DNA of 64,000 nucleotides from the NCBI GenBank assembly GCA_949316235.1, contig OX438751.1, forward strand, positions 18,414,801-18,478,800, given 5' to 3'. The position numbers were made by a program, and so were the translations under genes. How positions within the stretch are numbered: position 1 is the stretch's first letter; each line of letters opens with the position of its first letter. Origin of the DNA: Oegoconia quadripuncta. Its lineage: Eukaryota > Arthropoda > Insecta > Lepidoptera > Autostichidae. Positions 43,587 through 56,319 of this stretch are shown one piece after another. Under the pieces are notes generated by a model that saw nothing but the letters and a program-made list of their open reading frames with translations, made no database searches and was not told the DNA's origin.

Positions 43587-46009
43587 GTGGCTTTGTGAAT
43601 CTATGATCGTGCTGCATGCGCTTACGCTCTGGTCTATAGGTGCGGCTGGTGCATGTGCAAAAGCGTACACATATCTCCACTGAGACTGTCGTCACTGCCT
43701 GCATCACCATCGGATTCTCTGCCCGTTGTTTTGTACATTATAAATAAGCAAATATAGAGCTTGTTAAAGTTGCTCACGTTACCTATGCACCTAATGCTTG
43801 CCAACGATAAGATAGCTGTGATATTATGGAAGTTTTGTAAAATACGTACATATACATAACAAATACAAATTGTACATAGAAGAGGTTAGCGTTAAAAATT
43901 TGAAAAATGTTATTGCTCAAAATGTATCCCGGCCTAATTCGACATATTAATTGCTCAATTGTAACTTACTTTCGCCTAACTCTTATATTGAATAACAAAG
44001 TAAAAAAAGTGTAAATGTAGAAAGTCATAATACAGTTCGCTTTCCATACAAAAAACTTATTAATATATGAAATGACTTATATATTTTTGTAGTTAGTAAC
44101 CAAACATATATAGCTATAATATAGCTAATGGGGTTTCATGAATCTATTTATAGTGAATGAGTTAATGTTTCAATTTGTAGCATTTTCAGTGCATACGATT
44201 ATTGTAAACGACCAGCGTTTATAAGAGCTAGAAAAAGGTGTTAACATGGAAATTAAAGTAGCAAACAACTTCGGTTAGCAAAACAGCAAAAGAAAACAAT
44301 ATAATGTGTCAAAAGGCATCATAGATAATAAAATATAAAAAAGTAAAAGGATAAAAAAGGTGCGTCGCATTTTAATTTACAATAAGACCCTACCAGCTAC
44401 AATTAATTTATACTACTAAAAATAATTGTATGAAAACGGCCTATCACGAAATTTTTTCCATAATTTCGCACCCGAAGTACAAAAAACGAAGTTTTTTTTT
44501 TTCGGGAAATTTTTAGATAAACATTTCGAATTGTTCCACGATAAAATAAAGAGAACTACATACGAACAACAATGTTGATCCACCAGGTTCGGAAATTATG
44601 AAAAATATTATCGTGGCACGCCCTCTGACTACTGTTTAGTCACTCGCAAGTAAAGGGGAGTACTCAAATGGCTGAAATATTGATTTGCGTATATTCTCTA
44701 ATAAATGAGACAAATAACACATATCTATCACATATATCTGATGTAACATAGAATAATTAAGTACCTAGCTACGTCGATACTCATATTTTCTAAAAAAATA
44801 TATAAATAACAATGCAATTTTGTAGTAACTACTATAATACCTTGTGTTGTTTTTAAGCGACTTTAGATATTTGTTATAATGGTCGCATGTTTTAGAGATA
44901 GTATTCTCACTTTCTTTTAGATGAATGTTATTATACTAATTTAAATCCTTAATAGCTGATTGGCGACATTTCTAAATTACTGGATTCTCATTCTCAGTAA
45001 TTTTCATCGTCACGAAAATTACTTGCTATTGGGACAAATACCTTTTTGTTCATTGGTCGATCCACCACCTAAGCTTATTACTCTTTAATAACAAATTGTG
45101 CCAAATGTATTTAACAAAAATAAATATTAGGTATTTTTATTTTGAATACTAAATACTTAATAAGTATAATTACTTTTCCAAGTAGGTACGTAACCTGTGT
45201 GTTGTGTACAAAAAACCATGTATTGTCGCTAATGAAAGTAAGTAACATTAGAAAAGTAGAAGAGCTTTATAGGTAAAGTCGTGTATTGTAAATATCCTAT
45301 TATGTGTGCTACAATAATAGCTATTATGAATTGTACAAATTAAAGAACTAAATTTTTATTTTATGTAGAAATAAAGAAAACCATTGTTTGTTTATGTTTT
45401 GTCATTAACTCTCCTTTGCCCCAATCCAATAAACTGAACTGCCAAAAATTTATAAAACGTCGATTCTAATGGGCTTCTGTTCTATCATCGTAGTACCTAG
45501 GTACTTAACCTCCCTAATAGTTGTGAATTTATTTGTCGATGTTGCTTGCGTTTGTCCCTCACCAGGGACCAACTAAAAAACAAAGCTGTGGCTTCGCCAT
45601 AGCACAATGCTGAGCTGGACGCTCTTCACTTCACTTCATTCACACTCCGAACGCACATACCTATTTACTCCTCGTTTATAATACAATATCATTTTTACTG
45701 TAATAATATTTACTAATTTACTATACTTAATAATAATCTTAGATTTTAATTATCATTTGGAGCTGATGGTGAAGGATTAATTTAGTGAGTTTTTTATGGT
45801 TAGGTATTGAATAAAACTTCATCTGTACAACAAAAAGTTTTTCCGACGGATTCTAATGATGAAAGAAGACGACGTATCCTCTGTTCTGTAGATAGGAAAA
45901 ATATAGAAAAACGATGCGAATCATTTTTTGGTAGGTAAAACAAATGTAAAACGAAACATAATTGAAAGGCCAAAACAACAACCGTCTTTATTTCGGAGTG
46001 CAAGCGTAT
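43587..46009. other. noncoding interval, probable 3' UTR then repeats
   Basis: The first kilobase may be the 3' UTR of DUF229 copy 2. AATAAA-type signals occur, for example near 44328. No other gene is recognised; a 141-residue antisense frame over 43245-43670 is a shadow of the coding sequence. Confidence 0.4.
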
Positions 46010-47215
46010 ACAACATAGGATATCTCGGTATTACCGTGCATATCCAAAATTCTTGAAAAACTCCTAAATAAAAGACTAATTGGTTACTTAGAAAAATTCA
46101 AGATTTTGTCGAATAAACAATATAGTTTCGCGTAAGGGTCTATCAACCCAGGATGCTGTTTTAGATCTAACCAAATTAATTATACAAAACGTGGATAAAA
46201 GGGAAAAGTGTCTTACAGTGTTTCTGGACCTGCAGAAGGCATTTGACACCGTTTCTGTCCCTATGCTTGTGCGCAGACTTGAAAGTATAGGAGTTAGGGG
46301 AACACCATTAGCGCTCTTCGAGGATTACCTTCATGATAGAAAACAGCTTGTTAAGGTTGACAAATATAACAGCGAAGAGGCTAACGTTACTTTTGGTGTT
46401 CCGCAGGGCTCAGGATTAGGACCTACATTGTTCCTAATTTGTATAAACCCATAATGTAATCTTGAGAATGTTGGGGGACAGATATTTTCGTATGCCGATG
46501 ATACAGCAATAGTGTTTGCTGGTCGATCGTGGAGGACGGCTCAAGAAGTCGCTTTAAAAGGTTTGGCTATGGTAGCTAAATGGCTAAGCTCTAATTTCCT
46601 AACCCTAAACACGGCTAAAACAAACTATCTTTGTTTCAGTCCCGACTGAAGACCCCAACCAGAAAGTGGGTTCCAACTGAGAATTCACGAGTGCGCTCAT
46701 CAACAGGATGGTTATAGTTCCAATTATGCGTGTCTAATAATATGTAAAGTCACCCAAGTAAAGTATCTTGGTATAATGGTTGACCAAAGACTCTCGTGGC
46801 ATTCTCATTTGGATCTCATCTCTGGCAGAGTCCGAAAACTCATATATATATCTTTAAAAAACTGCGTCACGTTGCTTCATATGCCCTAATAAATAAAATA
46901 TACGTAGCTCTTGCTCAGTCCGTAGTAACTTACTGCATTCCCGTGTGCCACCAAAACTTACTATATAGGCCTAGAAAGAGCTCAGAGGTCTTTGTTGAAG
47001 GTCATGTACTTCAAGTCTTACAGACATCCAACTCACGATTTGTACCAATTCAGTGGCTTGTTATCCGTAAGGCGACTTTCGACAGTCGACCATACGTTGA
47101 TGATGCAACATTCTACATTGAATCTATAATCTCATCTGGTACCTATAATATTTTAACGCCGATATTTCAGGATGAAAAGTAGTCCCGTCCTTCCCAGACC
47201 CCAGGCTAACTCTCT
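46010..47215 (+). pseudogene. broken non-LTR retrotransposon reverse transcriptase
   Basis: Translated pieces in different frames give the RT order: a LSTQDAVLDLTKLI segment, then FLDLQKAFDTV (finger A), a GVPQGSGLGPTLF motif, then YADDTAIVFAG (catalytic), and 'SGRVRKL' and 'VTYCIPV' from the thumb. The open frame at 46191-46454 stops right after ICINP, and the YADD motif lies in another frame. Stops and indels before 46190 also break it. It is a Jockey/CR1-like LINE by style, inactive. It is inserted between DUF229 copies 2 and 3. Confidence 0.85.
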
Positions 47216-48240
47216 GCCAAATGTCAATACGATCAATTTAGAGCGCTTATTACACCATCTCAAATGCAGAGACTAATTCGGAATACGTTGCTGGTTGAAG
47301 TAAGGATATTTTAATTAACAGGACCAAGCCTCCCAGTAATAATTAGCCTCTGCATTTAGGATGGTGAGGTAAGGGCCTATTAAACTTTACTTACAAATTT
47401 GCATATTAGTGTGGATACTAATAATTGTAAAGTCTTTTTACCCTTTACAGAAAAAACGCTTTCAAACTGGTGCAGGATAGTATAATCCCCGGCTTATCTC
47501 AAATAGTAGTTTAGAAACATCTGAAAGAAATCGTGAACATTACAAATAGGATGTAGGTAGATGTATTTTTTTTTAATTGTGAAGAAAATTAACAATCTTT
47601 GTGTTGCGGTATAGGTATAAAGTATGCTAGATAGATGCACGGAGTCAGTAAAATTACTTAAACATCAAGTTCATTTACCTATTTGCCTTCAGGAGTGTTT
47701 AGTTCTACGCATTATTATTATTATTCCAGGTAAACAACATTTGATAGGAAAGTTGAAAGGAAAGAGCTGTAAAGTTCATCGAACTTTGATACCTAATCTA
47801 TACAACAACATAAACTATAGATGGTACATTCTAAAATGCATCTTTATCGACCAGTACCCTCCGCTGGAACTGAAGTCGCAACCACTGAAACGCAATATGG
47901 TAAAACCACCGTGACATTAGAATACGATTCAATGAAGAAGTTGTTCGAATTTTGCCACCAATTGTTCTTGATACTCGTATTTTCCTTCCTTCATTCAAAA
48001 ACTATGAAATACTTAGAGTGAAGTTAGTGATACGCCAAAATAATGGGTTTGTTTCACTCTCATTGAGGAAGTACATACTGTAACAATCGTTTCACGTCGC
48101 TGTGTAAAATCACTTTTGTTGTGTTTTGTAAACACGCTATAATGTTTTACAAACTAACCTACCTGCTATAATTTCAACTTAGTATCCTTAGTACTTACAT
48201 GATTATCTTTGAAATTAGAAATTCTTTCTAACCCGAAAGA
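47216..48240. other. noncoding interval before DUF229 copy 3
   Basis: It may include the LINE's 3' end. No gene is recognised; the 96- and 66-residue frames at 47624 and 47821 have no protein features. Confidence 0.4.
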
Positions 48241-50067
48241 ATGCTTAAAGTTTTTGTTATCCTTTCATATTTAAATATTGTTATCGTTATAATCAATGTA
48301 AATACGGTATTATGTTTCAACAACAGTATTAACACAGACGTGATTACTATAGCGACAGCAGGATGTACTATCCCGGGCTTTCCACTAATTAGCGAAAGTA
48401 TACACGAGCTTGTCGGCCCGCCTCCAACCACTCCCAACTGCGCGGCGTCAATACCACTCATCGATTTCAACTCAACAAATATTTGGATTCTAAAAGAAGT
48501 ATATGTTTATTTCAATATTTGGGACGAAAAAGAATTGTACTGCTGTTATAGAAACTTTACAGCAGAAAGGAATTTGAATAACATATATTACGGCCAATGT
48601 AAACAATTTACATCAGATATAAAAGTGGAGCATGAATTTGTGCGCGTGGAATGTTATTACACAGAGAATAAAATTTATGATGATTTTTTATTATTTTTCA
48701 ATATGAATAAGAATAAAATTAAAAGTTCATATTACTATTATAATGCAGAACCATCGTTCAACGTTCTCCTATTCGGTTTAGAGAGCATGTCCAGAATGAA
48801 TTTTCTTCGCACAATGCCGAAAACATCAGAATATTTACGAAAAAAAGGCAGCGTTCAACTTCTCGGATACAATAAACTAGGAGACAACTCATTTCCAAAC
48901 TTGTTACCTTTATTGACTGGAGAATCGCATCAACATTTAAAAGAAAAGTGCAAAAGAAATAAAATGATTGATACGGAAAATTGTCCGTTCATTTGGGATG
49001 ATTTCAAAGACGCTGGATACTACACGGCACTTGGATCAGACAGCAGCGCCGGATTACTTGGATCCTTAGAGTTTGGGCTACCTACACTTCCGACCGACTT
49101 TTATCTACAACCTTTCATGTATGAAACCCGAAACGTTTTCAAACATAAAGAATATGATTATCATATGTGTTTACACAACAAAATGATATACAAGATTCTT
49201 CTGAATTATATAAAAAGCGTAACAAATCGCGTGCGAAACGGAAAATTGTTTGGAGTTTTTTGGGAGGAGTCTATAACTCACGAACATCTTAATTATCCTC
49301 ATATGATGGATGATGACTACGTCAATCTGCTGCTTAACCTGGAGAAAGAGCAATTTTTGCAGAAAACAGTGATAGTGTTTTTCAGTGACCATGGTATGCG
49401 CTTTGGTAACATAGTACAAACCGAGCAGGGAAGGTTGGAAGAGCGTCTGCCAATAGTTGAAGTACTATTTCCACAGAAATTCCGAAGTAAATATAAACTT
49501 GCTTTTAAAAACTTTAAAAACAATAGCCGCCGTCTCACAACACCCTATGATATGTACAAGACTCTTCTTGATCTAACCAACCTCTCGTCACTGGAGGACT
49601 ATCAAATCGAGGAAAGAACGAAAACGTACAATATTAATTCCAATAAGATCAGCTTATTCCTACCAATATCTCCAAACCGAACGTGCGAATCTATTGGTAT
49701 AGGAGAACATTGGTGCACGTGCCGCAAAGGGGAGAGTGTGCCCGCTGGCCGGAGGGTTAAGATGGTAACTGCTTCTTACCTACTTGAACATATTAATAAG
49801 ATAGTGAGCGGATTTCCGCAATGCCATCAACTCAATCTACAACAGATATTAGATGTCAACGTAATAAAACACAAACATGACGACGGCCGCACCTACAGAG
49901 CAGTGATCAAGACCAGTCCCGGTGGCGGTATGTTCGACGGGACTTTAATCAGGGAGAGAAATCTGTGGGCTGTGGCTGGGACAATAACTCGTTTGAACAT
50001 GTATCGAAATCAAAGCAATTGTATCGATGATCTCGTTGCTAAGATGTATTGCTATTGCAGAGAATAA
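48241..50067 (+). CDS. DUF229 family protein, copy 3 (likely non-catalytic)
   Basis: The uninterrupted frame encodes 608 residues. The N-terminus is a signal peptide or anchor (VILSYLNIVIVIINVNTVLC). The family landmarks are ITIATAGCTIPGFP, GLESMSRMNFLRTMPKT, GYNKLGDNSFPNLLPLLTG, CPFIWDDFKDAGYYTALGSD, THEHLNYP, FFSDHGMRFG, TTPYDMYKTLLDLT, WCTC, and MYCYCRE at the end. Compared with copy 2, the Asp of GIDAISR is Glu (GLESMSR) and the His of DIHATL is Tyr (DMYKTL). If these are metal ligands, activity is probably lost or changed. The coding sequence is uniformly AT-rich, unlike copy 2. The three copies share strand and an uninterrupted coding sequence, consistent with tandem duplication. Confidence 0.92.
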   Translation: MLKVFVILSYLNIVIVIINVNTVLCFNNSINTDVITIATAGCTIPGFPLISESIHELVGPPPTTPNCAASIPLIDFNSTNIWILKEVYVYFNIWDEKELYCCYRNFTAERNLNNIYYGQCKQFTSDIKVEHEFVRVECYYTENKIYDDFLLFFNMNKNKIKSSYYYYNAEPSFNVLLFGLESMSRMNFLRTMPKTSEYLRKKGSVQLLGYNKLGDNSFPNLLPLLTGESHQHLKEKCKRNKMIDTENCPFIWDDFKDAGYYTALGSDSSAGLLGSLEFGLPTLPTDFYLQPFMYETRNVFKHKEYDYHMCLHNKMIYKILLNYIKSVTNRVRNGKLFGVFWEESITHEHLNYPHMMDDDYVNLLLNLEKEQFLQKTVIVFFSDHGMRFGNIVQTEQGRLEERLPIVEVLFPQKFRSKYKLAFKNFKNNSRRLTTPYDMYKTLLDLTNLSSLEDYQIEERTKTYNINSNKISLFLPISPNRTCESIGIGEHWCTCRKGESVPAGRRVKMVTASYLLEHINKIVSGFPQCHQLNLQQILDVNVIKHKHDDGRTYRAVIKTSPGGGMFDGTLIRERNLWAVAGTITRLNMYRNQSNCIDDLVAKMYCYCRE

Positions 50068-50668
50068 AATTATACTCGTATTACACCATGTAGTACGGAA
50101 CAACATAGCCTCCGTAACAATTTTTGGACAACTTTAGATGTAGATATAAAGATCTCAACCTGCCTACAATTTTATATGTATTTTTAAAGATACATTTTAT
50201 AGGTATTATATTGTGGTTTATTCTGCACTAAACTTTATTTGCTACATTCTTTATATCTTTGTTTTATTTAACCCAATAGAAATCTAATAAAAAAAACTGC
50301 GACTAATCTGATATTGACGCCTAACTACCTCCACGAGATGGTATAGGCAGACGACAACTTAAAGATTCCGGAAGCCGAAATGGCGACAATTTATCGGTAA
50401 CATACACAGGTTGTGGGCTCAATGTCATTTTTTTTATTATAAATTGCTTAATGCTTGACCGCAACTAATGATCATAGAGTCTAAAGTGGAAGCCCTCATA
50501 CGCAAAATAGGGAACAATATTCTCTCATACAAGCGAAGATATTATCACTGTTGCCTCGCAGACTTAGTCAATTCATTGTTGTGCGTATTCTTTGGATATG
50601 CGAATGACAATACGGACGATTTTCAATATGCTGGCCGGTATAATTCTCGCAGTGTAATACCAATTTCA
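50068..50668. other. noncoding interval after DUF229 copy 3
   Basis: Probable 3' UTR with an AATCTAATAAA signal near 50280, then a degraded SINE-like piece at about 50340-50440. No gene. Confidence 0.4.
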
Positions 50669-50954
50669 GGAGCGTCGATGGCTCAGCGGTTAAGACGCGC
50701 TCTCCCAATTTGGGACGCCCGGGTTCGATTCCCGGGCAGTCCATGTACCATTGAGTTTCTGAAGGTCTGCTCTTTAAACGATGAAGGAAAACACCGTAAG
50801 GAAACCTGCATGCCTGAGAAATAAAAATTCAAAGGCATGTGAAATCCCCAACCCGCATTGCCCAGCATGGTGGACTATGGCCCATACTCCCTCATATACG
50901 AGGGAAGGCCCTACATCCCTGCAGTGGGATGTTTACGGGCTGATGATGATCAAC
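50669..50954 (+). repeat. SINE family A, copy 3, with 10-bp target duplication
   Basis: The head has A box GATGGCTCAGCGGTTAAGAC and B box GCCCGGGTTCGATTCCCGGG. The body is colinear with copy 2 and ends CTGCAGTGGGATGTTTACGG and GATGATGAT. ACCAATTTCA at 50659-50668 recurs at 50955-50964 as the target duplication. Confidence 0.83.
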
Positions 50955-50964
50955 ACCAATTTCA

Positions 50965-52186
50965 ATAAATAACTATTTTTGTAAACTTACACCGATTAGC
51001 TAATTCCAAAATTGATTTACGTCGGAGAACACGAAATGGGCAGAATTCTCAGCAAAAAAAATATTACCTACGAGGAACCGAACCGCATAGACTACGATTC
51101 CGTCCTAAATCCATTTAACTCAATGAATTTGGGACGTAATATGTCGTCGTTTTTGATTTTCTCCGTGTAGATTTAGTAACGTCGTCTGATTTTTATAACT
51201 TTTAAATTTTTTTTATTGAAAAACTACCACCACACATCTATTCCATGCTTCCGGCGATACGCCCTCAATAGTCCAGTAAGGATATACTTTAAGCAATGCA
51301 GCTCGACGACATTTTCAGTTAAAACACATGCATGCCTATAGTTAGGCTAATTTTTTACCGTATTTTCCCTGGGCTATTTATAAATAAATAAATAAAAGGC
51401 ATTTATTCACCACAAAGTTAATTTAACAAGTAATTAATTGATTATAAATTAGGTCAAACTGTGATGAAAAGGTAGGGACTCAGCAGATTTGCTGATTTTC
51501 AGTCCCCCCCAAGTAGAGTAGTTGCTGCCACCAAGGAATTAATTATTATTACTCTATGAATAAATTTAAACATTCACTAAAAGCAAACAAAAAGAAAAAA
51601 ACTATATCTAAAATAACTCAAAAACAAGTACAAGTGATAAACTATAAAAAACATAAAAAGACACGATACGAGAAGGTATCATATAGGTAGGTATTTATAT
51701 TTATGTTTTCAAAAGTTATTTTATCCTTGGTTGGTACTTACGTAATATAACTTTCCTGCTATAATGTATGTGTAATAAATAAATAATAACGTGGTGTGAG
51801 TGGAATTGTAACCAAGCCTAAAACTTAAAAAACAAACTGTCGGATGTCAGATCTATAGAGCCTAATTACCCCACTAAAAATTAGTCTACCGTACCTTTTC
51901 CGTGCCTATACGGGAAATAATTATTGGATTTAGCGGTATTTCGTCTCGTTTTCAGGGATTTTTTTTGAAGGGTTGGTAACCCTGATGCCTACTGTCAGTC
52001 AATGTCATGTGTATTTTTGTATCCTACTCTGCCTGCCTGTCTGTCATTCATAACATTTTTCTCATCAATCACGCACAAGCACAACTGCTTCAGTAAAACT
52101 TGCAATTTGTCTTCTAAATAATAGTTTAATCATTAAAAATGCATGGTCCTTAAATTGTTTACGGTAACTCTCATCTAAGCTTCATA
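50965..52186. other. noncoding interval before the FAM210 gene
   Basis: Contains AT-rich repeat scraps, including a reversed degraded tRNA-like piece at about 51030-51130. The last 200 bases before 52187 should hold the promoter and 5' UTR of the FAM210 gene; no core element is clear. Confidence 0.4.
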
Positions 52187-53773
52187 ATGGCTTCTAGGTT
52201 ATTAAACAGAAATTGTTTTTATATTTACAACCTAACTCGACCGGTAAGACGCAATGTGCATCTAAATTATCCTCTAAGGATTCTTGCTAGTGGAATTTGT
52301 TATCAGAACGACGTATATAGACAGTTAATTGAAGTGAATCAAATTGGACTAACATCCGGGAACTTCAGACAATGTTCTACTCAAAGTCCGAATTCACCAA
52401 GGCCTCCAGAAGAGCCCGAAGAAAAAAAAGGTCTTATGAAAAGATTAAAAGAAATGTACAGAGACTATTGGTATGTAGTCCTACCTGTCCATGTCTTTAC
52501 ATCAGCAATATGGTTTGGTAGCTCCTACTATGCTGTAAGAAGGTTAGTAAATTTTGTCACAACTGTTTGAAATATTCTAACCTACCACCTAGGTGGTTTG
52601 TGTAATCAATTAGGAACGAAGGAAACTCAATAACAATCAGGTGTGATTGAGGTCAAGCGCTAACCCGTTTGTGCATAAAAAAAATACCAATTTGAATTTA
52701 TGAGACTTTATGTTTCGTGATCCAACCCACAATTTTGCATGAACCTAGAATTTATAATTTATTTTCATTGGAAAATAGCCCAATCTTAACATCAATCCAA
52801 AAATTAAATCACAAAATGATGAAAGATATTGCATAATAGATGGCCTACAAAAATCATTATTTTATATACAATACATTTGTTCCAGCGGTGTTGACGTGAT
52901 AGCTATCCTGCAGTCAATAGGAGTGAGTGAAACTTTAATTTCACCCTTAAGGGAGTCCAAAGCAGGATACTTTGCTCTTGCACTAGCCCTTTATAAAGTA
53001 GTAACACCTTTACGATATGCTGTCACTGTTGGTAATTATTAATATTAATTATTTTATAATATTGGGTCTTTACCTATGAAATTGGAGTTTTTTTTCTTCA
53101 TTAATCATATGTACCAATTCCTGCGATTTTCAAAGCTATATCCAAATTTGTTTTTTATTTGGAAAATGGAATATTATTTCAAAGTTTCACATGAAATATT
53201 TTTTAATTTCTGGGCTAAATCACATAATAAAAAAATTTTAACAGAGCTCTTTTTATGTACTTCTCATAATCATTTCTTAGATTTGCTAAAACTTTTATAA
53301 AGCGGTTACTTTTAAAAATTAACACTGCCTATACTTAACTAATGTTATCCGATAATACACACAAAGTTTAGCTAATTTTGGATTTGCCGTTCCCAAAAAA
53401 AAAACAGAAATATTTGTATGGAGAAAACAGTCTTAATGAAATTCTTCATACAAAACGCCAATTTCATAGGTAAGGACCTAATATTAACTTTGCAGTTTTG
53501 TCTTTACCTCATAAAATTTTTTAACTTTTTCTAGGTGGTACAACCTACGCTATTAAAAAGTTAACAACAATAGGATGGATTAAGCCTGTCCCTTCTAGGG
53601 AGCGTCTCAAGGAGATGATTCAAGAGAAGAAAGATAATATACAGGACCGATTCAAGGAGAGCAAGCAACATTATCAAAGTCAAATGCAAGAAAAAAAAAG
53701 TCAAGTTCTAGATGAAATGCGAAGGTATAAGACGGAAATGCGCAATATTAAAAATAAAGTAAAAAAAATGTAA
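52187..53773 (+). CDS. FAM210/DUF1279 mitochondrial membrane protein (three exons)
   Basis: Exons 52187-52542, 52886-53031 and 53535-53773 join in phase (2 and 1) at standard splice sites and encode 246 residues. The Arg-rich N-terminus (MASRLLNRNCFYIYNLTRPVRR) looks like a mitochondrial targeting sequence. The DUF1279 region begins with KRLKEMYRDYWYVVLPVHVF and a transmembrane helix through AIWFGSSYYA. It continues VDVIAILQSIGVSETLISPL, then the second hydrophobic part ALALYKVVTPLRYAVTVGGT. The C-terminus (ERLKEMIQEKKDNIQDRF onwards) is a long charged coiled coil, which fits FAM210A better than FAM210B. FAM210A proteins act at the mitochondrial inner membrane and influence mitochondrial translation and protein homeostasis in mammals; the insect role is inferred. 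Intron 2 holds a mariner-like MITE. Confidence 0.88.
52605..52690 (+). repeat. SINE family C, 3' end, in FAM210 intron 1
   Basis: It includes CAATCAGGTGTGATTGAGGT, 'GCTAACCCGTTTGTGCAT' and a poly(A) run. It lies about 60 bases after the exon 1 donor. Confidence 0.6.
53062..53481. mobile_element. mariner-like MITE in FAM210 intron 2
   Basis: The ends TTGGGTCTTTACCTATGAAA and TTTCATAGGTAAGGACCTAA are inverted copies with about two changes, extending to about 30 bases. TA at 53060-53061 and 53482-53483 is the target duplication. At 420 bp it nearly fills the intron. The 74-residue frame within it is chance. Confidence 0.75.
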
Positions 53774-55571
53774 AGAATGTAGGCATCTAATGTTATTACT
53801 TATTAATTGTTCAATTGTAATGTTCAATTGTGAAGCTATGTATGTATAGTTAACGAATTAAAGTACATATGCCACAAATACGAAAACATTGTAAAATTTT
53901 GAAAGGTTTATTGTTTAAAAATATTTAAATATAAAAAGATGCTTAACAAATAATCTTTATTTTATGTAAAGTACACATACACTATAAAATAATCACATCG
54001 TCAAAATGTACAGATATAAAAACAACTTCCAAACATAATTACTTACATTAAGTACACAACAGGACAGCACAAAACTGGAATGTCTGTAATGCGCCATTTA
54101 ACTTACCAGAGAATTCAATTGTGACCTAGATAGAGCATTGCAGTTATATTAATAATTTGTTCAATTAAATATGTTTGGGCACTTTCAGGTGTGCTGTCAT
54201 GTCCAGTGTTTAAATCATAATAAATGCATTAAAAGTGATTTTTGTGTGGCACATCCTACGTTAAAGGAAATCTGGAAACTATTTTACTATTTTTGTACCA
54301 TAATGTTGTAATTTGAATTGACTATTGAATTATATATCTTTGATGTATAGTGTTAAATCTTTTGACAAATTAATATTTAATGTTTAATCAATTCCCATAT
54401 TCACCAGAAAATTTGTAACTTCTTGCTTCCATATGGCATTGTATAAAGATAAAAACCTAGCAATTAAAAGCGCAATGTATGATATGCGATCAACATGAAA
54501 AATAAACTTATTCTCATTTTATATCACAAAATCGTAACAGGCAAAACCATATTGGCTTAACAAATCACATTTATTTCAAGTTATTTTCCCTAACTATTAT
54601 TATCATTTCAATTGTTCTTAGTACTTACATATTTGTCTTACATCTATGTGGAAACCCTTACACTACAAGGAATAATAATGTTCTTTACTAGTTACTCATA
54701 TTAGTGCCATTTAGAGATAAATATCTACCACAAACCATACATTTAAATCACATTTAAACATTGATTATGCCAAGTGACTACGATTCCCATATCAACATCT
54801 AAAACTAAATATATTTTCATTTTATACCCCATTTGGGATAAAGGTCGTGGCTTTTATGTATGTATGTATTGATGGTACATATAGCCAAGCTGCCATACTA
54901 TTACGTTTTGAATGTATAGGGGTACTGGGGCCACTAGAGAAGCCAATAAACAGTGATCCATGTAAGTAGTCACAGAAACAATAAGCATTTTTACTGCATT
55001 AAAATTTTTTAATCCTCTCTAAAATGTACACGAAAATAACATGCACCACAACTATTATGTAAACATTATCACGATCGGTGTCGTTTGCTAATGAGAAAAG
55101 GTCATGAAAGTAAATCCACCAAGAGCCAATCAATCACACGTCAGAACGTAAAATATAGCGGCAGTCGTGAAGTTACGTAATAGCTCACCTGAATTGATTT
55201 TCCCAGTCTGCTATAATATATATCTACTCCTGTGACTTTTGATTCAATTTAACTTTACTAGAACACTTTCACTTTTAGCACAGATTTGTAAGAAGAAATG
55301 TATAGGGTTTCTAGCGGATACCCAGTTAATATTTTTTCTTATTTATCCGAAAAATAGACCCAAACAAATACTGAATTGCCACCAAATAGTAGACTCTATT
55401 TATTTACAAAATTCTTACCAGATATACCTAAATCCGTTTTTGTTTTTTATAATAAGCAATGTTAAAGTTACTATAATCCTAAAATGTAATACAAGGAATA
55501 TAACATTACTTAGGCAAACGTAAACATATTATGTACATTAGGTATGTACTTCTGGTACTTTATGCGTACTA

Positions 55572-55625
55572 AGTACTCCAGATACCCAAAGTATTCAAGG
55601 TACCCAATGTACTCCAGGTACCCTA
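55572..55625. repeat. 18-bp tandem repeat, three units
   Basis: Units AGTACTCCAGATACCCAA, AGTATTCAAGGTACCCAA and TGTACTCCAGGTACCCTA follow one another exactly, with looser GGTACTTT-like units just before. Confidence 0.8.
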
Positions 55626-56319
55626 ATTGTTTCAACACTATAAAGAAGTCAACATCTTAGCCACAACTTAGTACTTATAATTATAAACTTAATAGATTAA
55701 CTTGTTCGTAAATTGAATTTATGAGTTATTAATGACCTTGAGTTAGAGGAAAATTCGGTATTCAAACTCGACAATATGAGACACTATAGTTAAATTATTA
55801 CAGTGAAATTTTTAATACGTAAATTTGACTTTCGTAGGAATATGCGTTTGCGTCTTAGTAAAATATTAAATATTAAAACAAGTGTTAGGAAATTGATTTA
55901 TTATTTGGTAGCAACTAGTAAAGTTAAATTCGAAGAAAAACTCACTTCGTCCACCGCGTACCTCTATTTAACTAGTATGTTTTACTTATTTATAAAAATA
56001 TGTCAAATCCCTCTTAGGAACTAAACTGGGCACGATTTGGGCATTTTTTAATAGATTAGTGATTTCTAATGTAATCAAGCACAATGGTGATTTTGCATAT
56101 TTGTAATCAATTTCGATTACAGGAATAAATTCACTTTTCTCAAAAATGCTATGAAATGTAAACATCCGCAATCAGAGTTATGTAGGTATGGAGAGTTATT
56201 AGAATTGTCCAGAAAATAAAGTATTTAGAATTACTAAATAAAACTCCCGATTGTATAAAAAGCCCAATACATTATAACAGCATTTGAATTTGGAACTTAC
56301 TGAGTAACCACAAATTACA

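Noticed and set aside
43245..43670. 141-residue antisense ORF
   Set aside because: It is a shadow on the GC-rich 3' end of DUF229 copy 2, without protein features.
53076..53300. 74-residue ORF in FAM210 intron 2
   Set aside because: It lies in the MITE, is AT-rich and has low-complexity Phe/Lys composition.
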